Assembly: GCA_948579315.1 (NCBI GenBank)
Contig: CAPAOL010000010.1
Span: 17,271 to 81,270, forward strand
DNA length: 64,000 nt
Source: an uncultured Phocaeicola sp.
Lineage (GTDB): Bacteria > Bacteroidota > Bacteroidia > Bacteroidales > Bacteroidaceae
Direction: 5' to 3'
The stretch's first letter is position 1. The number at the start of each line of letters is the position of its first letter. A model generated the notes under the pieces. The model did no database searches. It saw nothing but the letters and a program-made list of their open reading frames with translations, and was not told the origin of the DNA. This document shows, in pieces, positions 8,954 through 17,081 of this stretch. The translations under genes were made by a program, and so were the position numbers.

Positions 8954-11425
8954 ATGAAACTGATTCGACTGATAGCTTCACCGGTATTGATGTATATCTT
9001 GGCGGGACTTTATGCCTTGATATTGGCAGTAGCCACTTTTGTGGAAAATTCTTATGGCGCTGCCATTGCCCGCGAGTATTTTTATTATGCTCCCTGGTTT
9101 ATTCTATTACAGTTATTGCAGGCAGTTAATCTATTGGCTATGTTCCTTCGGGGAAGCTATTTCAAGAGAATCAGTAAAGGCAGTCTGATTTTTCATGGAG
9201 CTTTTCTTTTTATTTGGTTGGGAGCTGCTGTCACTCACTATGTCGGAGTGACGGGCATCATGCATATCCGTGAGGGGGAAACGGCAAACAGCATGATGAA
9301 AGATGAGGGAGCAGGGATGGAAAAGACTTCTCTGCCTTTCTCTGTCACGCTGGATGATTTCAGGTTGGAACGTTATCCGGGTTCTCACAGTCCGATGTCT
9401 TATGAAAGTGATTTGGTAATTAAGCGAGGGCATGAATCTCCTTTGCAGGCAACCATTCGAATGAATAAAGTGATTGATGTGGATGGCTATCGTCTGTTTC
9501 AATCTTCGTTCGATCCCGATGAACAAGGTACTGTGTTGTCTGTGAGCTACGACCGTCCCGGTATGCAACTTACGTATACCGGATATTTTCTGTTGTTTGT
9601 TGGTTTTGTATGGACGTTGTTCAGTAAGAAATCCCGTTTCGGACGGTTGCGTAAAGAGTTGGGAGAAATGAAAAATAATGCTCCTTTCTGTTTGTTGTTC
9701 TTCCTGATTTTATCCGGAATATCAAGTATGCAGGCATTGAGTGCACAACAAAAATCGGTTTCTTTGCAACAATCACCCATAGCAGGGCAACACCCTCTTG
9801 TGGTTTCTCAACTACCTTGTGTTTCTTCTTTACATGCCGAAAAGTTCGGCAGCTTGGTAGTGCTTAATCCAAATGGGCGTCTCGAACCCGTCAACAGTTA
9901 TACATCTGCCATCTTACGCAAATTGTATGGAGCCGATCAACTGAACGGTATGGATTCGGATCAATTCTTTCTGAATCTGCTTTCTTTTCCCGATGAGTGG
10001 GGTGCCTTTCCTTTTATCAAAGTCGATAATAAAGAACTCCTTCAACGTTTCGGCAGAGATGGCAAATACATTGCTTGGCAAGATGTGTTTGATGCAGACG
10101 GTAACTATATCCTGGCAAATGAAATGAACACGATTTATGCCAAGCCGGCTTCGGAACGGAAACGGCTGGACTCGGATTTATTGAAACTGGATGAATCGGT
10201 AAATATCGTCTATCGTATCATGCAACACCAGTTGTTGCCGCTTTTCCCGGATGGAAACGATTCGCAGGGAAAATGGTATTCATCGGGTGATGATTTAAGT
10301 GCTTTTCACGGGAAAGACTCTTTGTTTGTAACTAAAATCATAGATTGGTATATCTATGAATTAGGAAACGGAGTTCGTTCCAACAACTGGAAAGAAGCCG
10401 ATAAAATCATCGAAATGATGAATATCTTCCAACAGGCAAAGGCTAAAGTTCCCCCTATTGATAATCGGAAAGTGAAAGCCGAACTTCTTTATAATCAGCT
10501 GAATCTATTTTTCTGGTGTCGTCTGGCTTACCTGATTTTGGGCGGCATCCTCCTTTTCATTGCTTGTGGAGAGATTATTGCAGACTTCAAATGGGGGAGA
10601 AAACTAAGTGGCATCCTGATTGCTCTCCTGACAATCGCTTTCCTTGCGCATACGTCAGGTGTCTTGCTACGTTGGTATATTTGCGGGCACGCGCCTTGGG
10701 CGAATGCTTACGAGTCGATGGTATGTACTTCCTGGATGCTGGTAGGTAGCGGACTTCTGTTTGCTCGTCGATTTCGTATTCTTCCGGCATTAGCGGGATT
10801 ATTGGGTGGAATCATGCTTTTTGTAGCAGGACTAAACCACCTGAATCCGGAAATCACTCCTTTGGTTCCGGTACTCCAGTCTTATTGGCTAATGTCTCAT
10901 GTTGCTGTTATCATGATCGGTTACGTATTCTTTGCGCTTTGCGCACTGACAGGATTGTTTAACCTTGTACTGATGAATTTACTTTCCGCCACCAACCGGG
11001 TGAAGCTCCAGTTCCGTATCCGTGAACTGACATTACTGAATGAAATGGCAATGATCCTCGGCCTGTTCTTTATGACCGCAGGCACATTTCTTGGAGCCAT
11101 CTGGGCAAACGTCTCTTGGGGTAGGTATTGGGGCTGGGACCCTAAAGAAACCTGGGCATTGATCTCGATTGTTGTGTATGCATTGGTGCTTCATATTCGT
11201 TTCATTCCTCTTCTGAAAGGAAAGACCGACTGGTGTTTTAATCTGCTTTCGGTCGTAGCCATTCTTTCCGTTATCATGACTTGGTTCGGAGTGAATTACT
11301 ATTTAAGCGGCCTGCATTCTTATGGAAAAACCGAAGGGGGAGATTTCTTGTTGTGGATATGGGGATTGGGAGTCTGTCTTGTGTTTGTGTTGGCATGGTT
11401 TGCGCGTTGCAGAGAAAAAAACTGA
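8954..11425 (+). CDS. Cytochrome c biogenesis protein, fused CcsB-CcsA (ResB-ResC)
   Basis: 823 residues from the ATG at 8954; the TTG at 8930 is less likely. The N-terminal ResB/CcsB part has membrane segments near residues 10-75 and 195-235 with a periplasmic loop between. The C-terminal CcsA part has about eight membrane helices and the haem-handling tryptophan-rich WGRYWGWDPKETW motif near residue 724. It exports haem and ligates it to CxxCH in apocytochromes in the periplasm (system II). Four CxxCH motifs lie just upstream in the same operon, so those two proteins are the likely clients. Confidence 0.93.
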   Translation: MKLIRLIASPVLMYILAGLYALILAVATFVENSYGAAIAREYFYYAPWFILLQLLQAVNLLAMFLRGSYFKRISKGSLIFHGAFLFIWLGAAVTHYVGVTGIMHIREGETANSMMKDEGAGMEKTSLPFSVTLDDFRLERYPGSHSPMSYESDLVIKRGHESPLQATIRMNKVIDVDGYRLFQSSFDPDEQGTVLSVSYDRPGMQLTYTGYFLLFVGFVWTLFSKKSRFGRLRKELGEMKNNAPFCLLFFLILSGISSMQALSAQQKSVSLQQSPIAGQHPLVVSQLPCVSSLHAEKFGSLVVLNPNGRLEPVNSYTSAILRKLYGADQLNGMDSDQFFLNLLSFPDEWGAFPFIKVDNKELLQRFGRDGKYIAWQDVFDADGNYILANEMNTIYAKPASERKRLDSDLLKLDESVNIVYRIMQHQLLPLFPDGNDSQGKWYSSGDDLSAFHGKDSLFVTKIIDWYIYELGNGVRSNNWKEADKIIEMMNIFQQAKAKVPPIDNRKVKAELLYNQLNLFFWCRLAYLILGGILLFIACGEIIADFKWGRKLSGILIALLTIAFLAHTSGVLLRWYICGHAPWANAYESMVCTSWMLVGSGLLFARRFRILPALAGLLGGIMLFVAGLNHLNPEITPLVPVLQSYWLMSHVAVIMIGYVFFALCALTGLFNLVLMNLLSATNRVKLQFRIRELTLLNEMAMILGLFFMTAGTFLGAIWANVSWGRYWGWDPKETWALISIVVYALVLHIRFIPLLKGKTDWCFNLLSVVAILSVIMTWFGVNYYLSGLHSYGKTEGGDFLLWIWGLGVCLVFVLAWFARCREKN

Positions 11426-11430
11426 TTCCT

Positions 11431-11468
11431 TATAAGAAGGCATACTCTTTATAAGAAGACATACTCTT
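11431..11468. repeat. Tandem 19-bp direct repeat, two copies
   Basis: Two head-to-tail copies of TATAAGAAGGCATACTCTT (second copy has one G-to-A change) start six bases after the ccsA stop. No hairpin or T-tract is seen, so it is not an obvious terminator. Confidence 0.8.
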
Positions 11469-11514
11469 TTGTTACAATGTAACATGATTGAATGTGATGC
11501 TTATTACAGTCAAA

Positions 11515-11685
11515 TTCTCCTTCACCTCCTTCACTCGGTTGTAACCATCTGTTTGACAGGTGTTTCCGGTGAATGGATAAAGAAAAGTCTTCTCTTCACG
11601 CCCTTCACCCCCTTCACGCCCTTCACAATCCCCACAGTTTGCTACTTTCACAGCCCGTAACCTTTGCATCGGCATTGTCAATCTT
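11515..11685. repeat. Left arm of a long inverted repeat
   Basis: About 171 bp that matches the reverse complement of 11892-12052 at roughly 90 percent by eye, including the stretches GTAACCATCTGTTTGACAGG, TGTTTCCGGTGAA and the C-rich TTCACGCCCTTCACCCCC. Length differs by small indels. No open reading frame with coding character lies in it. The arrangement (two long arms around about 206 bp) is MITE-like or a very large stem-loop. Confidence 0.85.
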
Positions 11686-11782
11686 TGCAAATGAGAGCAG
11701 CCCCCCTGTGGGTATGTTAAATCTAGACTGTTTACTGATAAACTACCGTCTTCTCGTATGTTTTATTTCTATTTATCAATCG

Positions 11783-11862
11783 CCGACTGAGGTTGTCCAC
11801 CTGGCTGACTATAGTCGGCTAAGCAGACAACTACAGTCGGCTAGATGGACAACTCTAGTCGG
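11783..11862. repeat. Phased palindrome array, four units on a 22-bp period
   Basis: Four 14-nt units start at 11783, 11805, 11827 and 11849, exactly 22 bp apart: CCGAC-TGAG-GTTGT, CTGAC-TATA-GTCGG, ACAAC-TACA-GTCGG and ACAAC-TCTA-GTCGG. Each is a full or hybrid palindrome of 5+4+5, with half-sites ending AC and beginning GT. The first unit is close to the reverse complement of the fourth. The array sits in the loop of the surrounding long inverted repeat. Confidence 0.85.
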
Positions 11863-11891
11863 CTGCTTAGGTGCAAGCTGTTTAATTGGAT

Positions 11892-12052
11892 AAGATAGAC
11901 AATGCCTATGCGAAGGTTACGAGCTGTGAAAGTGACAAATTGTGGGGATTGTGAAGGGCGTGAAGGGGTGAAGGGCGTGAAGGGAAGACTTTTCTTTATT
12001 TGTTCACCGGAAACACCTGTCAAACAGATGGTTACAACCGGGTGAAGGAGAA
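11892..12052. repeat. Right arm of the long inverted repeat
   Basis: About 161 bp, inverted relative to 11515-11685 with roughly 90 percent identity by eye. The arm ends with GGTTACAACCGGGTGAAGGAG, corresponding to the start of the left arm (CTCCTTCAC...GGTTGTAACC). Each arm also contains a short C-rich repeat of the TTCACGCCC type (here as GGGCGTGAA). Confidence 0.85.
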
Positions 12053-12225
12053 GAACTATACTTTATTGCAAAGCTATATACTTAATCCCCCTATGTTTGC
12101 CCGATGGGTCAAATCTATAAATGCGGGTTCGTAATTAGCGCATGATTTTATGATTCATCCGTTAGCCGGACAGTAAAAAGTAATCTCTTTTGATTGCATT
12201 TTATAGATAACTCCGGTTAAATAGT

Positions 12226-12233
12226 TATTTTTG
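12226..12233 (+). promoter_or_regulatory. Bacteroides -7 element (TATTTTTG) upstream of the nucleosidase gene
   Basis: TATTTTTG fits the TAnnTTTG -7 consensus and ends 35 bases before the ATG at 12269. A -33 TTTG at the usual 19-21 spacing is not clear; one occurs further upstream at 12189. Confidence 0.55.
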
Positions 12234-12268
12234 CAGAAATAACTGATTTTTACGAAATAAAGGAACCC

Positions 12269-12835
12269 ATGTTGAAAATATTAGTAACCTACGCCGTACA
12301 AGGCGAATTTGTAGAGATTAAATGGCCGGATATAGAACCTTACTACGTTCGTACAGGCATTGGTAAAGTGAAATCAGCCTTTCATTTGGCAGAAGCAATC
12401 CGCCAGGTACAGCCGGACTTGGTGCTCAATATCGGAAGTGCCGGAACAGTCGACCATCAGGTAGGAGACATTTTTGTATGCCGCAAGTTCGTAGACCGTG
12501 ATATGCAGAAAATGAAAGAGTTCGGATTGGAGGGTGAGATTGATTCATCGGCTCTGCTCGAAGAAAAAGGCTATTGCATGCATTGGACGGAAGATGGGAT
12601 TTGCAATACGGGAGATGGCTTCCTCACCGAGTTGACTCATGTCACCGGAGATGTTGTAGATATGGAAGCATACGCACAGGCATTTGTCTGCCGTTCAAAA
12701 GAAATCCCGTTCATTTCTGTGAAATATGTGACTGACATAATTGGTCAGAACTCCGTGAAACATTGGGAAGACAAACTTGCCGATGCCCGGCAGGGACTAT
12801 CGCATTACTTTAACGTCTTGAAAGAAAGAATATGA
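12269..12835 (+). CDS. Nucleoside phosphorylase/nucleosidase family protein (MTA/SAH nucleosidase-like)
   Basis: 188 residues, short for MTA/SAH nucleosidase (about 230). It has the PNP/UDP-phosphorylase core: YVRTGIGKVKSA near residue 27, LNIGSAGTVD near 52, DMEAYAQAFVC near 131 (purine and ribose binding) and a final VKYVTDIIGQ segment. It probably hydrolyses the N-glycosidic bond of a purine nucleoside such as methylthioadenosine or S-adenosylhomocysteine. The short length and the loss of part of the N-terminal region make the substrate uncertain. Its end overlaps the convergent DUF454 gene by 31 bases. Confidence 0.75.
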   Translation: MLKILVTYAVQGEFVEIKWPDIEPYYVRTGIGKVKSAFHLAEAIRQVQPDLVLNIGSAGTVDHQVGDIFVCRKFVDRDMQKMKEFGLEGEIDSSALLEEKGYCMHWTEDGICNTGDGFLTELTHVTGDVVDMEAYAQAFVCRSKEIPFISVKYVTDIIGQNSVKHWEDKLADARQGLSHYFNVLKERI

Positions 12836-13164
12836 TAAGTGACTCCTGCGGCTATCAATCCCAGGAGAATCTTTACCCATATAAAAGGAATCAGGAAGAA
12901 AATGCAATAAAGCATCGTTCCCCACATTAATACGAGAGAAATTATTTTGGCACGGAGAGGAATCGCCTTGTTTTCGCGGAAATTGCGGATATAAGGACCG
13001 AAGTGCCGATGATTGAGCAGCCAGTTATATAATCGGGGCGACCCTTTGAAATAAAGGGCGGCGGTGAGCAATAGAAAAGGGGTAGTGGGCAGTAGCGGCA
13101 GAAAGATGCCGAGAATGCCGAGCGCAAGGGAAATACTACCTAAAACAATATATAGAGTTTTCAT
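12805..13164 (-). CDS. DUF454 (YbaN-like) small inner-membrane protein
   Basis: 119 residues from ATG at 13164, which begins MKTLYIVLGSISLALGILG. Two hydrophobic hairpins (about residues 5-40 and 75-110) flank the family signature FLPLLPTTPFLLL and a cytoplasmic FRENKAIPLRAKI segment. Function of DUF454 is unknown. The start choice is supported by the promoter: the -7 element TATCTTTG (13169-13176) ends four bases before this ATG, so a longer N terminus would start upstream of transcription and the mRNA is probably leaderless. Confidence 0.85.
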   Translation of the reverse strand: MKTLYIVLGSISLALGILGIFLPLLPTTPFLLLTAALYFKGSPRLYNWLLNHRHFGPYIRNFRENKAIPLRAKIISLVLMWGTMLYCIFFLIPFIWVKILLGLIAAGVTYHILSFKTLK

Positions 13165-13168
13165 GCGG

Positions 13169-13176
13169 CAAAGATA
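13169..13176 (-). promoter_or_regulatory. -7 element TATCTTTG directly at the DUF454 start
   Basis: On the minus strand the order is TATCTTTG-CCGC-ATG, which would place the transcription start at or within a few bases of the start codon. Confidence 0.6.
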
Positions 13177-13232
13177 GTGCAAAAAAAGGGAAAAAATAAC
13201 ACTCTTTGCTGGATGAAAACTCTATTTTATAT

Positions 13233-13240
13233 TACCTTTG
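13233..13240 (+). promoter_or_regulatory. -7 element TACCTTTG upstream of queD
   Basis: TACCTTTG matches TAnnTTTG, 53 bases before the queD start. A TTTG at 13205-13208 is 24 bases upstream, longer than the usual 19-21, so the -33 box is uncertain. Confidence 0.5.
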
Positions 13241-13293
13241 CCGTTGCATCGAGGTGACATTAGATGCGTGTAACTATTAAAATACATACACTC

Positions 13294-13650
13294 ATGTTTA
13301 CAGTAATCAAACGTATGGAGATCTCGGCTTCTCATAAGCTGGTACTCCCGTATCGCAGTAAATGCGCCAGTTTACACGGTCACAACTGGATTATCACCGT
13401 CTATTGCCGTTCCGCACGGCTCAATTCCGAAGGAATGGTGGTAGATTTCACCCGTATCAAAGAAGTGGTCACGGAGAAACTCGACCATCAAAATCTGAAC
13501 GAAGTACTCCCGTTTAATCCCACAGCGGAGAATATCGCCCGGTGGGTATGCAAGCAGATTCCTCAATGCTATAAAGTAGAAGTGCAGGAATCGGAAGGAA
13601 ACATTGTCATCTACGAGAAAGATCCCGTCGGCGCAGAAGGACAAGGATAG
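13294..13650 (+). CDS. queD: 6-carboxytetrahydropterin synthase (QueD)
   Basis: 118 residues from ATG at 13294 (MFTVIKRMEISASHKL). Zinc-binding histidines are seen in SASHKL and CASLHGHNW, and the DHQNLNE segment and C-terminal glutamate (VQESEGN) fit the PTPS fold. It converts dihydroneopterin triphosphate to 6-carboxy-5,6,7,8-tetrahydropterin in the queuosine precursor pathway. queE follows 18 bases later, which supports QueD over a generic PTPS. The upstream in-frame ATG at 13264 would add a non-conserved peptide and is not preferred. Confidence 0.92.
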   Translation: MFTVIKRMEISASHKLVLPYRSKCASLHGHNWIITVYCRSARLNSEGMVVDFTRIKEVVTEKLDHQNLNEVLPFNPTAENIARWVCKQIPQCYKVEVQESEGNIVIYEKDPVGAEGQG

Positions 13651-13668
13651 CAAACTAAACAAATTTTG

Positions 13669-14217
13669 ATGATGAGAAAGATTAATGAAATCTTTTACAG
13701 CTTGCAGGGCGAAGGTTATCATACCGGAACTCCTGCCATCTTCGTACGTTTTTCCGGCTGCAACCTGAAATGTGACTTTTGCGACACACAACACGAAGAA
13801 GGAACAATGATGACCGACGATGAAATTATCGCCGAGGTGAAAAAATATCCTGCCGTCACCGTTGTCCTTACGGGCGGCGAACCTTCCTTATGGATAGACG
13901 ATGAATTGATCGACCGTTTGCACCAGGCAGGTAAGTATGTGACCATCGAAACCAATGGTACACGCCCCCTGCCGGCAGCTATCGACTGGGTGACCTGCTC
14001 TCCCAAACAAGGGGCGAAGCTTGCCATCGACCGGATGGATGAAGTGAAAGTGGTTTATGAAGGACAAGATATAAGCATTTTTGAACAACTTCCCGCCGAA
14101 CATTTTTTCCTCCAGCCTTGTTCTTGTAATAACACTGCTTCAACAGTGGACTGTGTAATGCGACATCCCAAATGGAGACTCAGCTTGCAAACACACAAAT
14201 TAATCGACATCCGTTGA
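13669..14217 (+). CDS. queE: 7-carboxy-7-deazaguanine synthase (QueE)
   Basis: 182 residues starting at ATG 13669 (or 13672). A radical-SAM CX3CX2C motif lies at Cys31, Cys35 and Cys38 (GCNLKCDFC), after the typical EIFYSLQGEGYHTGTPAIFVRF lead; VLTGGEPSL is the SAM-binding GGE region. It rearranges carboxytetrahydropterin to 7-carboxy-7-deazaguanine, the product being used for queuosine. It is in an operon with queD. The protein is shorter than radical-SAM enzymes in general but normal for QueE. Confidence 0.93.
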   Translation: MMRKINEIFYSLQGEGYHTGTPAIFVRFSGCNLKCDFCDTQHEEGTMMTDDEIIAEVKKYPAVTVVLTGGEPSLWIDDELIDRLHQAGKYVTIETNGTRPLPAAIDWVTCSPKQGAKLAIDRMDEVKVVYEGQDISIFEQLPAEHFFLQPCSCNNTASTVDCVMRHPKWRLSLQTHKLIDIR

Positions 14218-14268
14218 GCAAAATAGACGGGTGATACGGAAGAAGCTTAATTTATTACAGAACATAAT

Positions 14269-15009
14269 ATGAAAGTAGGTTTGTTTATTCCTTGTTATAT
14301 CAACGCTATTTACCCCAATGTGGGAGTGGCATCGTATCGGCTATTGAAAAGCTTGGGAGTAGACGTCGATTATCCGTTGGATCAGACTTGTTGCGGACAA
14401 CCGATGGCAAATGCCGGTTTTGAAGATGAATCGATGAAATTGGCACTCCGTTTTGACGATCTGTTCCGGGAATACGATTACATCGTCGGTCCTTCCGCCA
14501 GTTGTGTGGCATTTGTGAAAGAGAATCATCCGGGGATTTTGAAGAAAGAAGGACATGTTTGTCAGAGTGCGGGAAAGATTTATGATATTTGTGAGTTCAT
14601 TCACGATATCTTGAAACCTTCCAAAATTCATGCACGCTTTCCTCATAAAGTCAGTATTCACAATAGCTGTCATGGGGTGCGCGAACTGTTGATTTCTGCT
14701 CCCACCGAACTGAACATCCCTTATTACAATAAATTGCGTGACCTGCTCAATCTGGTAGAAGGCATCGAAGTATTCGAGCCCAGCCATATTGACGAGTGTT
14801 GCGGCTTTGGCGGAATGTTTGCGGTAGAAGAGCAGGCAGTTTCCGTCTGTATGGGGCGTGATAAGGTAAAAGATCATATCGCTACCGGAGCCGAGTATAT
14901 TGTCGGAGCGGACAGTTCCTGCCTGATGCACATGCAAGGTGTCATCAAACGGGAGCATCTGCCTATTCAGATTATCCATATTGTAGAAATTCTAGCGTCG
15001 CAATCATGA
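14269..15009 (+). CDS. lutA: Lactate utilization protein LutA (Fe-S oxidoreductase, CCG domains)
   Basis: 246 residues with two cysteine-rich CCG-type modules: DQTCCGQPMAN near residue 42 and DECCGFGGMF near 179, plus the SCHGVRELL segment. This is the YkgE/LutA/GlpC-type subunit of the LutABC L-lactate oxidation complex. lutB overlaps its stop by 4 bases (ATGA) and lutC overlaps lutB in the same way, so the three are translationally coupled. Confidence 0.92.
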   Translation: MKVGLFIPCYINAIYPNVGVASYRLLKSLGVDVDYPLDQTCCGQPMANAGFEDESMKLALRFDDLFREYDYIVGPSASCVAFVKENHPGILKKEGHVCQSAGKIYDICEFIHDILKPSKIHARFPHKVSIHNSCHGVRELLISAPTELNIPYYNKLRDLLNLVEGIEVFEPSHIDECCGFGGMFAVEEQAVSVCMGRDKVKDHIATGAEYIVGADSSCLMHMQGVIKREHLPIQIIHIVEILASQS

Positions 15010-16391
15010 GTACAAAACATTCAAAGGCTGCCGAAAAGTTCTTGCAGGACAGCAAGATGGCAGCATGGCATAACGAAACCCTTTGGATGGTCCGTGCCAA
15101 AAGGGACAAGATGAGCAAGGAAGTTCCCGAATGGGAAGAGTTGCGCAACAAGGCTTGCGAGTTGAAGCTATATTCCAACAGCCACCTCGAAGAACTTCTG
15201 CTGGAGTTTGAGAAGAATGCTACCGCCAACGGTGCCATCGTACATTGGGCAAAAGATGCCGATGAATACTGCGCCATCGTCTACAAGATACTGAATGAGC
15301 ATAACGTCCACCATTTCATCAAGAGCAAATCCATGCTCGCCGAAGAGTGTGGCTTGAATCCTTTCTTGATGGAACGGGGCATTGATGTCGTTGAATCCGA
15401 TTTGGGCGAACGCATCCTGCAACTGATGCATCTCGAACCGAGCCACATCGTACTGCCCGCCATCCACATCAAACGGGAACAGGTAGGCGAACTATTCGAA
15501 AAGGAGATGGGCACGGAAAAGGGAAACTTTGATCCTACCTACCTGACTCATGCCGCACGTAAGAACCTGCGTCATCTCTTCCTCAATGCCGAAGCCGCCA
15601 TGACAGGCGCCAACTTCGCCGTTGCCTCAACCGGTGACATTGTGGTCTGCACCAATGAAGGAAATGCCGATATGGGTACTTCCTACCCGAAACTGAACAT
15701 TGCCGCTTTCGGTATGGAAAAGATCGTCCCGGACCTGGACGCGTTAGGCGTGTTCACCCGATTACTTGCCCGTTCGGCAACCGGACAACCGGTGACAACA
15801 TATACTTCTCATTACCGCCGTCCCCGCGAAGGCGGTGAATACCATATTATCATCGTAGACAACGGCCGGAGTGCCTTACTATCCAAGCCCGATCATATCA
15901 AGACACTGAACTGTATTCGTTGTGGTGCGTGCATGAACACCTGTCCGGTGTACCGCCGGAGTGGAGGCTACTCTTATACGTACTTCATTCCCGGACCTAT
16001 TGGCATCAACTTGGGTATGGCTCATGCTCCGGAGAAGTATTACGATAATCTTTCAGCCTGTTCTCTGTGCATGTCCTGTTCCGATGTCTGTCCGGTGAAA
16101 GTAGATTTGGCGGAACAGATTTACAAATGGCGTCAGGATTTGGACGGACTGGGGAAAGCCAATACGGGAAAGAAGATCATGTCCGGCGGTATGAAGTTCC
16201 TGATGGAGCGTCCGGCATTGTTTAACGCAGCCTTGTGGGCAGCCCCGGTGGTAAATGGCCTGCCTCGTTTCATGAAATACAACGTTCTCGACGATTGGGG
16301 AAAGGGGCGTGAACTGCCGGAATTTGCCAGCGAGTCGTTCAATGAAATGTGGAAGAAAAACAAAGTACAAGGAAAGGAGGAATCCAAATGA
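15006..16391 (+). CDS. lutB: Lactate utilization protein LutB (ferredoxin-type Fe-S protein)
   Basis: 461 residues. The N-terminal LUD domain (about residues 60-290) is followed by two 4Fe-4S motifs: CIRCGACMNTCP from Cys303 and CSLCMSCSDVCP from Cys352. It transfers electrons during L-lactate oxidation to pyruvate together with LutA and LutC. It overlaps lutA by 4 bases and lutC by 4 bases. Length and domain order match the family. Confidence 0.94.
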   Translation: MSTKHSKAAEKFLQDSKMAAWHNETLWMVRAKRDKMSKEVPEWEELRNKACELKLYSNSHLEELLLEFEKNATANGAIVHWAKDADEYCAIVYKILNEHNVHHFIKSKSMLAEECGLNPFLMERGIDVVESDLGERILQLMHLEPSHIVLPAIHIKREQVGELFEKEMGTEKGNFDPTYLTHAARKNLRHLFLNAEAAMTGANFAVASTGDIVVCTNEGNADMGTSYPKLNIAAFGMEKIVPDLDALGVFTRLLARSATGQPVTTYTSHYRRPREGGEYHIIIVDNGRSALLSKPDHIKTLNCIRCGACMNTCPVYRRSGGYSYTYFIPGPIGINLGMAHAPEKYYDNLSACSLCMSCSDVCPVKVDLAEQIYKWRQDLDGLGKANTGKKIMSGGMKFLMERPALFNAALWAAPVVNGLPRFMKYNVLDDWGKGRELPEFASESFNEMWKKNKVQGKEESK

Positions 16392-17017
16392 GCAGCAGAG
16401 AAGATATATTAGCCAGCATCCGGCAGCATACGCAGACGCGTTATGATCAACCGGATATTGCGGATATGAAACGATTGTCATATCCTGACAAGATAGAGCA
16501 GTTCTGTGCAATCAGCCGTGCGGTGGGTGGTACGGCAGTTGTATTGGGCGAAGGGGAAGATGTGAATGCGGTCATACGCCGGACTTATCCGGACGCTATG
16601 CGTATTGCTTCCGTATTGCCGGATATTTCCTGTGCTACGTTCAATCCCGATAATTTGGATGATCCGAAAGAGCTGGACGGTACAGATGTTGCCGTAGTGA
16701 AAGGAGAAATCGGAGTGGCCGAAAACGGAGCCATCTGGATACCGCAGACGGTGAAATATAAAGCAATCTATTTTATCTCGGAGAAATTGGTCATTCTGCT
16801 CAACCGGAATAAAATTGTAGATACCATGTATGATGCCTACCGCAAACTGGACGGACAGGAATATCAGTTCGGAACGTTCATCTCCGGTCCGTCAAAGACT
16901 GCTGATATTGAGCAGGCGTTGGTGATGGGAGCGCATGGGGCACGGGACGTATTAGTGATATTGACAAATACAGACAATGAGATGGGAGATATTCTGCAAC
17001 CGCCTTGGAGATATTGA
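16388..17017 (+). CDS. lutC: Lactate utilization protein LutC (LUD domain)
   Basis: 209 residues from ATG at 16388, overlapping the lutB stop as ATGA. The LUD domain features are FVAVVKGEIGVAENGAIWIP-like sequence (DVAVVKGEIGVAENGAIW) and the C-terminal ISGPSKTADIEQALVMGAHG. It is the third subunit of the LutABC system. The longer frame from 16349 would run 42 bases into lutB and is not needed. Confidence 0.92.
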   Translation: MSSREDILASIRQHTQTRYDQPDIADMKRLSYPDKIEQFCAISRAVGGTAVVLGEGEDVNAVIRRTYPDAMRIASVLPDISCATFNPDNLDDPKELDGTDVAVVKGEIGVAENGAIWIPQTVKYKAIYFISEKLVILLNRNKIVDTMYDAYRKLDGQEYQFGTFISGPSKTADIEQALVMGAHGARDVLVILTNTDNEMGDILQPPWRY

Positions 17018-17081
17018 GTGGAAGCAGTAACTTTGCGCAAACCAATGAATAGCGAATGGAGATAAAACTACCTATAAACGA

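Larger units (their letters stand above)
11426..12268. other. 843-bp intergenic region without protein genes
   Basis: Between ccsBA and the nucleosidase gene. It holds a tandem 19-bp repeat, a long inverted repeat (arms 11515-11685 and 11892-12052), a phased palindrome array in the loop (11783-11862) and a promoter for the next gene at 12226. Apparent ORFs here run through the inverted repeat and are low-complexity (proline/serine/threonine from the C-rich repeats), so none is called. Confidence 0.8.

Noticed and set aside
11573..11893. Frame of 106 codons across the inverted repeat and array
   Set aside because: Composition reflects the C-rich repeat and palindromes, and there is no promoter or coding bias.
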